From Lineus longissimus (taxonomy: Eukaryota; Nemertea; Pilidiophora; Heteronemertea; Lineidae): a stretch of 64,000 nucleotides of DNA. A program made the position numbers and the translations under genes. Shown here in pieces: positions 1 to 10,902 of the stretch. The stretch lies in the NCBI RefSeq assembly GCF_910592395.1, contig NC_088323.1, positions 8,186,001 to 8,250,000 of the forward strand, in the 5' to 3' direction. The notes below the pieces were generated by a model. That model had not been told where the DNA came from. It worked only from the letters and a program-made list of their open reading frames with translations, and did not search any database. The number at the start of each line of letters is the position of its first letter. Positions within the stretch are counted from its first letter, which is position 1.

Positions 1-199
1 GCACAGTGAAGATAATTAAACAATAAACAGACATTAAATTCACTCCACTCCAATTAACTGAACTTAGTGTCTAATTATGTTCATCAATTATGCAAACTTC
101 TCACCTGTTAGGTCTAATCGACTGCCTAAGTGAACACGGGAAGCCATTGTTTTTGTTTACTGTCCGTAATTGTGAGGTGATTGAACTAAAAAGTCACCA

Positions 200-354
200 T
201 GGCCGTGTCCGCAATTCCGAGTAGAGAGGTGTCCGCCCTACCGAGGTTTTGGTTAAAGCAAATGACTTAGAAAAAAATCGGGACTTAACGAACATGTCCG
301 TAATGCGGAGGTGTCCGCCTGGCAGAGGTGTCCGCAAGGGGAGGCTCTACTGTA
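200..354. repeat. Degenerate pogo-like MITE fragment
   Basis: This stretch repeats GTGTCCGC and GAGAGGTGTCC blocks and ends in GAGGCTCTACTGTA. That end matches the terminal inverted repeat of the better copies at 4477-4652 and 53401-53578. The left inverted repeat is not recognisable, so this is a decayed or truncated copy. It lies just upstream of the first visible SWEET exon. Confidence 0.55.
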
Positions 355-428
355 CCTGGCTATGAAGAAGAAATCAGATATTGCATCTCTCTATGCGTTG
401 AACTTATGGAGTTAGTTTCGTTTTTCAG

Positions 429-3400
429 AACCATATGCAAGCAAATTGTTCAAAAAGGTAGTTCCTCTGACGTCCAGTTCTTTCCATTTCTGGCCATGTT
501 CTCAAGGTGAGTGTACATGTGGTTTGGAAAAGATGCAGGAGTAGAGAAGGTTGATTCTGAAAAACCTTGGTTACAATGAACTCATTTTCATAAAGGATTA
601 TGTGTTAAACTCATTTTGACCTCAGAGGTTTTGACGAGATAACAATTTAAAAACCTCTTGGTTTGGTATAAAAAGTGTCGATAGCAAAGCCGATTCTTGG
701 TGGTTTATCTGATTATCCGATTGGTATTCCGATAAAAAATGAATTCGGCCTCCTCGTCCTTACGCTAGTGTCAAATCGTCGGAGCCAATCAGATTGCTGG
801 GTTAGGGGTTAGGGGGTAGCCGGGTTAGGGTTAGGGTCAGCTTTAGGGTTAGGGTTAGACATAGAGTATATCATACATGCAATACCTGTCTGACGATTTG
901 GCACGCGACAGACCTCTGATGCTTGGGTCTATTTCTTGTCCCGAGGATCGAACTAGCGATTTGGACAATGTTACCAGGTCAAACCAAACTGTAAGGCTGA
1001 GTTGTCATTCTTCATTTCAGTTGCTCAGTCTGGCTGAAATATGGTTTTTTAAAAGAGGATACAGCGCTGATAGTTGTCAATATATTTGGGATGTGTTTAC
1101 AGTTCTGTTATATGACTGTATATTACTCATACACCAACCAAAAAGTAAGTACAAGAGGGCCGGTACACATTGTTACATCCTCTTCTTATTTTGCATTCTG
1201 CTGTTTGCGAGTTTTGTTGCACACTACTATGGTTGGATGCCAAGTGGCCAAGAGACTGCCTTTGATGTGGGAGGAGGTTGCAAGCACGTGCTCTCAGTCT
1301 CAGCGACGTAGAACCTCTCAGTGACGTCGTTGTCATTGTTTTGGTGGGCTGGAGTGACGTCCTTGCCCTAATATCATAATGTCATGTGGTCTTCTGGGTT
1401 TTCTTTCAAGCCAAGACAACCACTCCTGTGATATGTCCACTCAAAAAAACACACCAGTGTGCAGTGGTCTTCATATTTACATCAAAGGCCTTGGCAAATA
1501 AAGTTGTCCACGCTCACTTATGATATGAAGTGTCCATGTCTGGCATTGAACCTTTTGTAGCAGAGGATGTTTGGATTTTGAGGACAACACCTATGTACAT
1601 CCATCCTTGCCTGAACTGCTGCCGGTCTACCTTAGAATCCTTGCATTGTGAATCAAAGTATCATTTGAAACACATGCTTTTATGAATGAAATTACCAAAA
1701 ATAATGGGTTTTGTTATGCAAATTTATGTAGCCTAATTTATAATGTCTTTTTATTTTCAGAGTTCATTACATCGACAGATGTTGATAGGAGTATTAGCCA
1801 TTTTTCCCATTTTAATGCATATACGCTCACTCACTGACCCCGAGTTAGCTAAACGACGCCTAGGTTTATACTGCTGTTCTATGAGTGTGGTGTCCTATGG
1901 TTCACCACTATCATCCGTTGTAAGTATAAAGCCATTTTTGTAATTTTTCATGGCAGTCAAACCAAAATTAGTTCATATCACTAGCTACAGGGTGGCACAG
2001 AATTATTTTCCCTTGCACAATAGAATTCTATTGTGTATCCATTGTGTAAGGGAAAATAATTTTGGGCCACCTTGTAGAAGACTCACTGACAACACTCATG
2101 CTAGTATGACGATTACTTTAACTTATATTCCTGAAGAAGTTTTTTATCACTAAGCAGAGGAGGATTACCTGTAGTCATGATTTTTGTTATCCAATGAAAC
2201 GATAAAAAAGTTAGTTTTTACATGATCAATGTTAAAGGGGGACTATAGGCAGGAGCAGAGGGGCTAATTTGGCCATCTTCAGGTGACACAGTAAGGGTCC
2301 TGGGTCATGTCATATTCAGCACTAAATATATTCCATGTACAAGCGTGAATCATTTCGACATACTGTTAGATGTGAGAGACCCCTTTTGGCGACTTCATGT
2401 AACTGTATCTTGCCTGCCTAGCTACTGCCTATAGTCCACCTTTAAATCATCACCTTGACGTTTCAAATGGTTACACCATTCTTCTTCAGAAGTTAGACGT
2501 CTGACCGCTAGATGTCATATCGGCTAGACTCCGATCCCACACGTGACTTAGTCTGTAGCCCCCTTTGTCTCAATTCATGTTGGTGGGTTTTATGAATCCA
2601 AATCGCCTCCATCACCCATCTCGTAAAAATCATGTTGGCCCTCTCCCTACCATTTTGCTTTGTTCCCATTCTGTGTTGATCTATGGATTTTGTCAGTGCT
2701 CCACAGCTGACAGAGGACATGCCGACCAGCTGACCTCTGGTTGTTTGATTTGATTTCAGTCATTTCCACCCTGTGGAATCAGCTGCAACCGCTGTGGGCA
2801 TCTCCCGCCTCTCAGTGTCATGGCCAACCACCTCTCAAAGCATATCCAGCATCCAACTGAAAACCGCCTCTCACATCTTTGAGGAGTTGTATTAAAATGT
2901 TTTACCTCTCACTGTACATTCACATGCAGTTCATGCAGTTTGAGGAATGCTCCAATTTCCAAAAAAGCCAAATAGACATGTATTGGCCTGCATACAGATA
3001 ACCATGACCCCAAAACCTTTTGATAAAAGCTGGAATATTTTGAAGGGAAAGCTAAAGACCCTTCAAAGAATGGGCTTGGCCTTAAAGGGGGACTTTAGGC
3101 AGGAGCAGAAGGGCTAATTTGGTCATCTTCAGGTGACTAATATATCAGGGCACTGGGTCATGTCTGATTCAGCACTAAATATATTCCTCGTACAAGTGTG
3201 AATCATTTCGACGTACTGTGAAATGTGAGAGACCCCTATTGACGATTTTGTGTAACTTTATCTTACCTGCCTAGCTGCTGCCTATATTGTCCCTTTTTAA
3301 AAACTTTTGTTCTGTGGCATTTGCCTGGTTTTGACATCGCATGAGTTCATCAGGTTTGCTTCTCTTTCAGTCTGAGGTAATAAGGACCAAAAATTCAGGT

Positions 3401-4030
3401 GTGATGTCATTCCCGTTGGTGATAGCTAATGTGATAGTTGGAGTTGAGTGGTCGTTGTACGGTGTGTTACGACAAGACAGATTCCTTCAGGTAGGTGACA
3501 CAGATTCATTTCATTTCACAGACATGAAAATTACCACCAAGCGCGTGGCCTAGTATAATGTTCTGATGTTCAAAAAGTTAGAGTCGGCTGGGCTGTTGCC
3601 TAAGTCACGAAAAACAGCTCATCCGGCCAGAGCTTATCCCGGATTCTGTTGCATTAACATCTAGGAGTTGACTCCCAAGGATAGGATGCTGGTCTATCGC
3701 AGGTCAACTTCCCAGGCAAGTCTGGTACCCTTCTACACCTTGGTGGAGAGAAGCAAGTAGGGTGAAGTGCCTTGCCCAAGGACACAAAGATGAAACAGTG
3801 CTGAACGATCTGAGCGCCGAACCTACAGCCTCCTGGTTATAATGTTTATGTTTAGAGTCAGCAATTTGTGTTAAGTTTGTTGTGTCCCCTCTGATCAATC
3901 AACGCTATATTTTCAGGTGCCAAATATGATCGGGACAGTTTTGGGATTTTTGCAACTATTGCTGTTCTTCCGTTTCCCGATGAAGAGAGCACGTGTCATC
4001 CATAAGCCAGGATCTTTACAGAACGTATAA
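429..4030 (+). CDS. SLC50A1: SWEET-family sugar transporter (SLC50A1-like), 3' five exons
   Basis: Five exons join in phase: 429-506, 1021-1144, 1761-1919, 3371-3490 and 3917-4030. Each ends in a GT donor and is preceded by an AG acceptor, and the last ends in TAA. The product reads like the animal SWEET (MtN3/saliva) transporter: first-repeat residues SSDVQFFPFL, then VWLKYGFLKED, then a membrane segment ending RRLGLYCCSM and SYGSPLSS, and the second repeat EVIRTKNSGVMSFP with WSLYG and VPNMIGTVLGF. SWEET proteins are seven-helix facilitators that move mono- and disaccharides across plasma or Golgi membranes. The N-terminal exon, with the initiator Met and first helix, is not seen and is probably upstream of the window. 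No frame break is present, so the gene looks functional. Its introns carry several MITEs. The family call is firm; exact orthology rests on recognition only. Confidence 0.9.
800..862 (+). repeat. Interstitial telomere-like TTAGGG repeats
   Basis: Imperfect runs of TTAGGG occur in an intron of the SWEET gene, including GGGTTAGGGTTAGGG and TTTAGGGTTAGGGTTAG. TTAGGG is the ancestral metazoan telomere unit. The run is short and degenerate, so it is an interstitial array and not a chromosome end. Confidence 0.7.
1985..2077. repeat. Short near-perfect palindromic MITE
   Basis: CTACAGGGTGGC at the left is matched by GCCACCTTGTAG at the right. The arms (about 38 bases each) share AATTATTTTCCCTT and CACAATAGA-type sequence and meet at a short centre near AATTCTATTG. 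The 93-base unit would fold into one hairpin. It is non-coding and sits in a SWEET intron. The transposon superfamily cannot be assigned from this copy. Confidence 0.75.
2232..2445. mobile_element. Non-autonomous TTAA-flanked element, copy 1
   Basis: The element runs between two TTAA tetramers. AGGGGGACTATAGGCAG on the left is mirrored by CTGCCTATAGTCCACCT on the right. Its interior matches copy 2 at 3082-3300 over nearly its whole length, for example TTCAGCACTAAATATATTCC. It has no coding capacity and is about 210 bases long. TTAA target choice is typical of piggyBac and Kolobok families; the termini do not decide between them. Confidence 0.75.
3082..3300. mobile_element. Non-autonomous TTAA-flanked element, copy 2
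   Basis: This is a second copy of the element at 2232, in the same orientation and in the same SWEET intron, again flanked by TTAA. The inverted ends are AGGGGGACTTTAGGCAG and CTGCCTATATTGTCCC. The two copies differ by scattered substitutions and small indels, so the insertions look separate and not like a recent duplication. Confidence 0.75.
3583..3850 (+). repeat. SINE-like dispersed repeat
   Basis: The segment contains GTGAAGTGCCTTGCCCAAGG, followed by ACACAAAGATG and CGCCGAACCTACAGCC. I recognise this as a motif common in dispersed short repeats of aquatic animals. A tRNA-type head is not obvious. The boundaries are approximate. Confidence 0.4.
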
Positions 4031-4476
4031 CCAGACGCCCACCCATGATTCTTCAACATGTTTAAGTAAAGTGCATCTCAATATATTTTTGAATCCTTTA
4101 TGCTCAAATTATTGCATTTGTATTAGAATTTGTATGTATTTTTGTCGATGAAAAGGGAAATTCCGCAGTTTACATGCACTCATTTATAAAGCACATGGAC
4201 CGCATGTTTATTTGAAACTCTCAAAACCAGGTACTTCATACCAATCACACAGCTTCTCAGCTGCTGACAAATCAAGGAAATGAACAAAGATTCCTCTATT
4301 GTGATTGGTGAGCGATTACTTTGACAATCAACAAATCAACAAATCATCATTTCCTGTTCCTTAAAAAGGCATAGCTTGACCTTTCACATACAACTGAATT
4401 GATGTGATGTCGCCAAGTTATCTTATGTTGCCTCTACCTGTAAGTGATGATTCTAGTCCGACACCTTGTTCATGTA

Positions 4477-4652
4477 CAGTAGAACCTCTCTATTAAGGAC
4501 ACCGGCGGGTGAAAAGTGCTGTCCCTTATAGAGAGGTGTCCTGATTAGAGAGGTCAAATTGAATGAAAGCAACCAATTTGGGACTAAAACAAGTGTCCAT
4601 GATAGAGAGGTTGTCCTTATTAGAGATGTGTCCGGTAAGAGAGGTTCTACTG
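4477..4652. mobile_element. Pogo-like MITE with TA target duplication
   Basis: The unit begins CAGTAGAACCTCTCTATTAA and ends GAGAGGTTCTACTG, with TA on each side. The inner sequence repeats AGAGAGGTGTCC-type blocks. TA duplication and a CAGT...ACTG terminus fit Tc1/mariner-pogo (Tigger-like) elements. It is non-coding and lies downstream of the SWEET gene. A close relative is at 53401-53578. Confidence 0.8.
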
Positions 4653-4654
4653 TA

Positions 4655-6258
4655 TTTTGTAATCATATATTGATACAGTAGACTGGTGACGTTATCAAGA
4701 GGTAATTCGAGGTTAAGGCAAAGGCATAACCTATGAGCAGTAACATAGACATGTAAATGAGGAACTTGTGTATAGTGTCGAAGTGCGGAATTATGCTTTT
4801 TGGCATGGGGAACAGCACTGTATAGGTTTTTAGCTCTTAGGGGACCAACTGTACCAGTGTTAGTGCAATCCGCAGCAAGGGTCATTTCTTTGTGGTCTTG
4901 GCTTTTTTTCTTGTGACGATTAAAGTTCTTGCTTGAGTGGCATTTTCAGAGGGGTTTTACAAACTGGTTAAAGTTTGATAAATGGGCATTCTGCAATGCA
5001 CTTTAACGTTACTTCATATAGATGCCTTCAATATTCCATTTATTTCAATTCAGATATAATGTCAGTTTTTGGGTGTCACTGTGCAGTATTAGTGTCTCAT
5101 GTTTCAATTGCTGGGGCAAATGATTTACTGTTTGTAGGCAAATATGTTCATGAATTAGAAGAGCCAAGTTTACTGCAAAAGGTATACTTGGCGAAACAAA
5201 AACCAGTGGGGTGAAACTGAAACCAACCAGAGTGGAATTAGTTCGGGGAGTTTACCAAAATGGTTGAAGTCAGGGGGAAAAGCATGGTGAACTGTAAAAT
5301 CTTGTGAAAGTTGGCAGTTTTTTAATGTAGATGCAAATATCAATTTTCCAAACGAAAAATACTTTAAAAAGAATGTAAATACCAACCACTTCACGATGGT
5401 AGAGCGAAATTTTCATTTGACACCGTCATGGCGCAATTTGCTACGATGCATGACCCATTTACATGGTGTTACATGTGCGTCATTGCAACAAATGACAGTT
5501 GAATATTTTTTAAAACTGACTATTTCATTCATGAACATAATCGGTATGGTAACCATGTGCCTTTAACTCGAGTGTCCGGTGAGCTGATACAATAGCGCAG
5601 TGTCTGGTCATGTTACAACTACAGGGATACTGGTTTTAACCATGTCTTCACCTCTGGTAGTGTCTGTCATATCACTATTTCTCGTGTCCTTATTTTTCAA
5701 CATATGTTTTCTTTTTTGATGAGCTTATACAATACCGCAGTAAAGCGTCTGTCCTGTTACATTTACGGTGATACTTGTTTTAGCCCAGCTGACGAAAGTC
5801 AGCACAGCTGGTGAAATAACTATTCAGAATGGTGTGTCTCCTTCCATCCGTCAACATGCGTGCACGCACGTTTTGTAACTAAGACCTAGGCACTTCAATT
5901 CCGGAAATGACGAAGAACAGCCAAGGAAATTCCCCTGACAGAAAATTTAGCACGGTTCAACTTAAATTCTTCTCACCAGGGGGGCTAGAAGCGTAAATTA
6001 CAAATTCTTTGTCACTTTATTCAAATAGATAGAGGCTTGAAATGAAATTGAGGAAGTCCGCATGCAAGTTAGGTTTTGATATAAAATTGGAATCGTTTTG
6101 ATTGATACTATTGGGGTATCTGCGTTGACCTACTTCTAACTTGATTTGAATTTCGCGCTCTTGTAACTCCGAAGGTTATGGGTTTGATCCCACTTCAGGG
6201 CAAAATGTTTTTTTCATAAATGTTTTTCCTTTTTCAATTGTATTACATTATCTTACTC
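4655..6258. other. Intergenic stretch with no gene seen
   Basis: No credible coding region, splice pattern or RNA gene was found. About 5780-6030 has an inverted CAGCTGACGAAAGTCAGC-type motif next to GCACAGCTGG, which suggests the edge of another decayed repeat of the GTC-rich class that follows. Confidence 0.5.
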
Positions 6259-7548
6259 TTTTTTGGCTCACTGTAGGGGAGTCTTTACAACGCTGCAGTG
6301 TCCGTCGTCGTTGTCCCTCGTCGTCGTCGTCGTCCGTCGTCGTCTGTATCCTGTTTCAAAAACAGTGGCACGTTTCTTAACTACCATGGCTTTGTACACA
6401 TAACCCCCCAGGTCAGGTGACCTCTGCCTCTGACTTTCGGTTCGATCCGATTCTGCAAAAGTTAAACCTAAAAAGTGCGATATCTCGTTTTCGCTAAGTT
6501 TTTTATGGCCGAGCCTCGACTTGGCCACCAGGGGGGCTAAAAGCTAATACCTAAAAAATGCAATATATTTCTTATAAGTGACTCGTTTTTGCAGAAATTT
6601 TTGTGGTAGGTACTCCAGGCAAGGATATAATTATCACATATCATATGCGTTTTTGATTTGACCTAATTTTCTAGGTCACAGAGGCCAAATGGCATAAATT
6701 GGCTGTTTGAGTGTAACTGTGGCATGTTTCTTAAGGGGGGACATGGGTCGGAAAATATGATTTTTTATTTCTGGATGGAATTGAATGAAATTTGCAGGGT
6801 GTACTCATGGGCCATCCCTGATTCCAAAAATACCACCAAATTTGGCCCACCTCCCTTGGTTGCTAGGTTACGGTGGCCATCTTGAATTTGGACCCCCCAA
6901 ACTACGCCACATACCTTTTTTTTTTTAATTGTTTGGGACCCCTGCAAATAGTTCAGTATGGTGTAGAAAGACCTGCTGTATGCAATCAGCTAGTTTACAG
7001 GGACTATTTGGAAGTTTGTACCTCATTTCCAGCCTAAAATCCAAGGAGCAAATTTTTTGGGGGGGTAGTGCCACCTATTAGGCCTTATATACTGAAACCC
7101 GGGAAAATCAAACCAAGCTATCATAGCTGATTGCATAGTAGACATTCCAAAGAACATATCCTGAAAGTTTCATGAGCCCCAGTCAAGAAAGAAAAAAATG
7201 GTATGTGGTATAGTTTTGCTATGTGTGCCTTTTACCTTAGTTCTGAGTAATTCGCGTTCAAAGTTCGAATTTACGTTTTTGAAGTTCTTTCACTTTCAAA
7301 GTTCATGTAATTCTGTGAAACAGTCATAAACAATCCTCTAACTTATGTACAGTCTAGAAACAACCTTAGAACAATGCCCCTGCATAATTTTCTCTCACAA
7401 AAATGTTTTGGTCAATGTCTTTCTAACCTGATAAACTTAGAAATGTTCGCTAATTCAACAATAACATTGATAAAATTGCATTTGCCAAAGAAATATATAA
7501 TACATATGTACAGCCACCTGGAGTATTGTCAGTCACAGTTTCATCTAT

Positions 7549-10500
7549 CTAGAACTTCCCAGATTGATACGTCACACCCTCGCCTCTAGCCAGATGAGCA
7601 GTTTGCCTCTGTTCCGCACGTCTTAGCTCCTTCCTCCTGACTTTCACAGACTCTGAATGCTTCTTGTCACATTTCGTCATCCTCTTCTCATCTTCCCTAT
7701 GAGCATGAACTTGAGTATGCTCGCCTGGACTGAGACCAATATTGTCCAGCACATCCAAATCTGCAGTGTTTCCTTTATTGAAAGCAACTACAGTTGATGC
7801 TGCAGCTGCCTCAACTGTCTTCAATGACCAGTGCTTCGTTTTTGGAACTCGTTTCCATAGTGTGGAATGAATGCACTCATTGGCATTTGATGTTTTGCCC
7901 CTCTTGCACCTGTTGAGGAGTTCCGGAGTCGACAGCCTCTCATATATGGGCAGTAGCACATCTTGGACAGCAGGGAACATTTTGGGTTTTGGACAAGGGG
8001 GTGGATCTTCCCCATTGGCAAGAGCTTTTTTGTATTTGCACCAGGAATTTACTCCATCTGGGCAATAGTCATGCATCTGGTTTGCATCACACGAGATGGT
8101 ATGGTGAAGTCCAGCCATTATCTCTTGTCGCATGCCTTCGGTATCATCTGGATTATTCTGGATTGCCCAGCCATAGTATGACGAGAGTTGCTTCACTAAG
8201 TCCTTAGTGAGCTTTCCCCTCCCACCGATAGGAGCCTTGGCAGCTTTCTGCCTTTCGATCTGGTTGTTCAGTGCCGTTGTCATTCTCTTCTTGACATGGT
8301 TTACACATTCTTCCTTCCTTATTGCCACCCTTGGCCCATATACTTCGAGTTGATTCAGTTTATCAAAGGAAGAACTATCCCCATCACCCAGGAACGTAGT
8401 GTACTGTAGTCCATTTTTAGCTCACCTCTTAGCAGAGGTGAGCTTATCCCATACCGTGGCGTCCGTCGTCCGTCGTCGTCGTCGTCGTCGTCGTCCGTCG
8501 TCCGTTAGCAGGGCACGTTTCGTAACTGTTAGAGCTATTGAGTTTAAACTTGGTACACACGTACCCTTATGTAATGACACCTGGGAGACCAAATTTCGGT
8601 CCGATTTGTTTCATGGTTTGGCCACCAGGGGGCCAAACGTTAAAAGTGAAAATATGCAATATCTCCCTTAATAGTAGTCATGAAATTTTGAAAAAAATAT
8701 GGTAGGTACTTCTAGCAAAGGTGCATCATATATCCTCCGGGTTTTTGATTTGACCTCCTTTTCAAGGTCACAGAGGTCAAATGGTGTAAATTGGCCGTTA
8801 GGATGTAACGATGGCACGTTTCTAAACTGCAATGACTATTGATACCAAATTTGGTACACATTTACCCCTTAGTCAGGTGATCTCAGGGACCGAAGTTTGG
8901 TCCAATATGATTCACCACTTGACCAGCAGGAGGCAAAATCCAAAAACCTTAAAAATGTGATTATTCCTTAACTTCTTGCCCGATTGCCACCAATTTGATA
9001 TCATGGGTACATCTAACCACCATACAGTATATGTCACACAGGTTTTTAATTTGACCTACTTGTCAAGGTCACAGAGGTCAAATGGCGTAAATTCGCCGTC
9101 GGGCCGTAACTATGGCACGTTTCTTAACTGCAATGACTATTGATCACAAATTAAGTACACATGTACCCCTTGGTCAGGTGATCTCAGGTACCGAAGTTTG
9201 GTGCGATCTGATTTGCCGTTTGGCCTCCAGGGAGGGGGTCAAATCCTAAATTCTTCAAAATGCCATTATTCCTAGTAATGACTTGCCCGATTGGCACCAA
9301 TTTTATATCATAGGTACATCTAATTCTAACAACCATTCAATGTGTCACCCGGGTCTTCTTTGATTTGACCTACTTTTCAAGGTCACAGAGGTCGAATGTA
9401 CTGTAAATTGGCCATTTTGGGGAAATTGTAATTGCTTGGACCTACATCAAACCTAACACTACATGACACAAGACCATGCTCTTTATCCATCTTTCCTCCA
9501 CATGAGGTGAGCACAATGGCCCTGGCCATTTCATTTTCTACAGAGCGTTTCCAGAGAATCTGGGCAGCTTCGCTTTCCATTGAATGTGACGTACAAGCAA
9601 TATTTTTGTCGCAATCTGGTTGATGCTTCTGCCACCATTCCTCATACTCATCAGAGTCTGGTTTTGGCCCAATGGCACAGGCTTTACAGTAGTTGGACAG
9701 AACAACATAGTCCACAACTAGACCAGAACATAATTCTATAACAAAACCTGTACCAATGTGCGATGCCATGCGCCTTCCTCTGGTCATCCAGGATCCGTCA
9801 AAAGAGACATCGATGTCATAATTCAGGCATCCGCGCTTTGGCCCCAACCCAAAAACATCGAAATAAAGTTGCTTCACAATCTCCACAGCCCTATCTATAC
9901 ACTCTCGTGAGGCTCCCTCGGCAGCTGCTAACAGTCTCGGCTGATACCCCTGGTATGTCTTCAGATGCATAGGTGTGGGCATGTTGACAGTGGCAGCAAA
10001 ACGTTCAAATCCTGAAAACCCTATGCTTGCCTCCCGAGTTGCCTGTGTTGTGCGTAAATTCACATCAAATGCAACATTGTTCGCGTAGGTGTCTCCAAGT
10101 CGTGCAGATGTGTATGTGAAACCGTACTTGGTTCCATTGGGAAGATCCTTTTTACAGTCCTCGCAATAAATTGACCACCGAGTGGAGAGCCCGAGTTTTT
10201 TATGTTCCCGTATGATGACGCAAGAGGGTTCAAACCTACACAGTGGGCAAATCAGATTACTAGTCTGTATGAGGCGAGTAATGCACGCAGGATCCACCAA
10301 TCTGTACGACCCAATATCATCAGCACTAAACCTCTTGATGTCTGGTTTTTTGGGGGGCGGTATGATTTTATTTCCGAAATAACCCTTGATCTTTCTCCGC
10401 GACGCAGACAAACGCTGGACATCCTCCCATGTCACGTCCTCATCTATGTCATCTATACCATCATCATCTTGAGGTGGAGGTGCCGGTCCAGTGATCACAG

Positions 10501-10902
10501 TGGGATCACTGACACTGTCGACATTGTCATCCCCTTGCGGATCCTCAACCACATCCATGCTGAGTGCATGTTCCGACTCATAGTCATTGTCACTACTACC
10601 CTGATCTAAATCTGAGCTAGAATCTAAATCTGGCATCCTTGCAAGCCCAGGTGAAGACAAAGACACAGGTGCAGCTGAGTGTACAGACATGACAGAAGCA
10701 CATGAAGCAGTAGACGGGACGGATACAGAGATAGAAGCACAAGCACAAGCATTGTTATTCTCATCATAATCAGAGTGAGAGTCACTAACACCAAGCTGCA
10801 AGCGAGATCGTTTTTTACAGCAAAACCTTTCGTTTTGGTGTACCTGCGCTTTTTACCAAATGAATTACTCGCTGTCCATTTGTATTTCCGTTTGGAAGGC
10901 AT
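7549..10902 (-). pseudogene. DDE transposase of the TTAA transposon, interrupted
   Basis: The N-terminus MPSKRKYKWTASNSFGKKRR (about 10902) is in a different frame from the main body (about 10830-9531), so a frameshift or intron lies near 10800. The body has a zinc-ribbon-like CPLCRF...CEDCKK and a first catalytic Asp in DIDVSFDGSW. After the insertion the chain resumes near 8410 with the second Asp in FLGDGDS, then CVNHV (a C-x2-H motif seen in Mutator-type transposases), and a likely Glu in NANECIHSTLW, ending at 7549. An acidic, serine-rich stretch follows the N-terminus. The total is about 770 residues. Cut-and-paste transposition is the inferred role. The insertion and frame breaks make this copy inactive. 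Confidence 0.75.
8416..9525 (+). mobile_element. GTC-rich repeat inserted in the transposase, CCATT duplication
   Basis: The insert starts TTTAGCTCACCTC and has a GTCGTCGTC microsatellite. It contains three decayed internal units with GGCACGTTTC and TCACAGAGGTCAAATG, and ends ATGAGGTGAGCACAATGGCC. CCATT occurs at 8411-8415 and 9526-9530 and is a candidate 5-bp target duplication. The short inverted termini (AGCTCACC and GGTGAGC) suggest a non-autonomous DNA element. It belongs to the same family as 6261-11842. Confidence 0.7.

Noticed and set aside
800-862. Chromosome end
   Set aside because: The TTAGGG run is short and degenerate and lies inside an intron with coding exons on both sides.
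877-1311. 144-codon open frame around the second SWEET exon
   Set aside because: The true exon (1021-1144) is in another frame with correct splice sites and SWEET motifs.
8399-8671. Open frame with a run of arginines, suggesting a basic protein
   Set aside because: It is the CGTCGTCGT microsatellite of the GTC-rich repeat read as codons.
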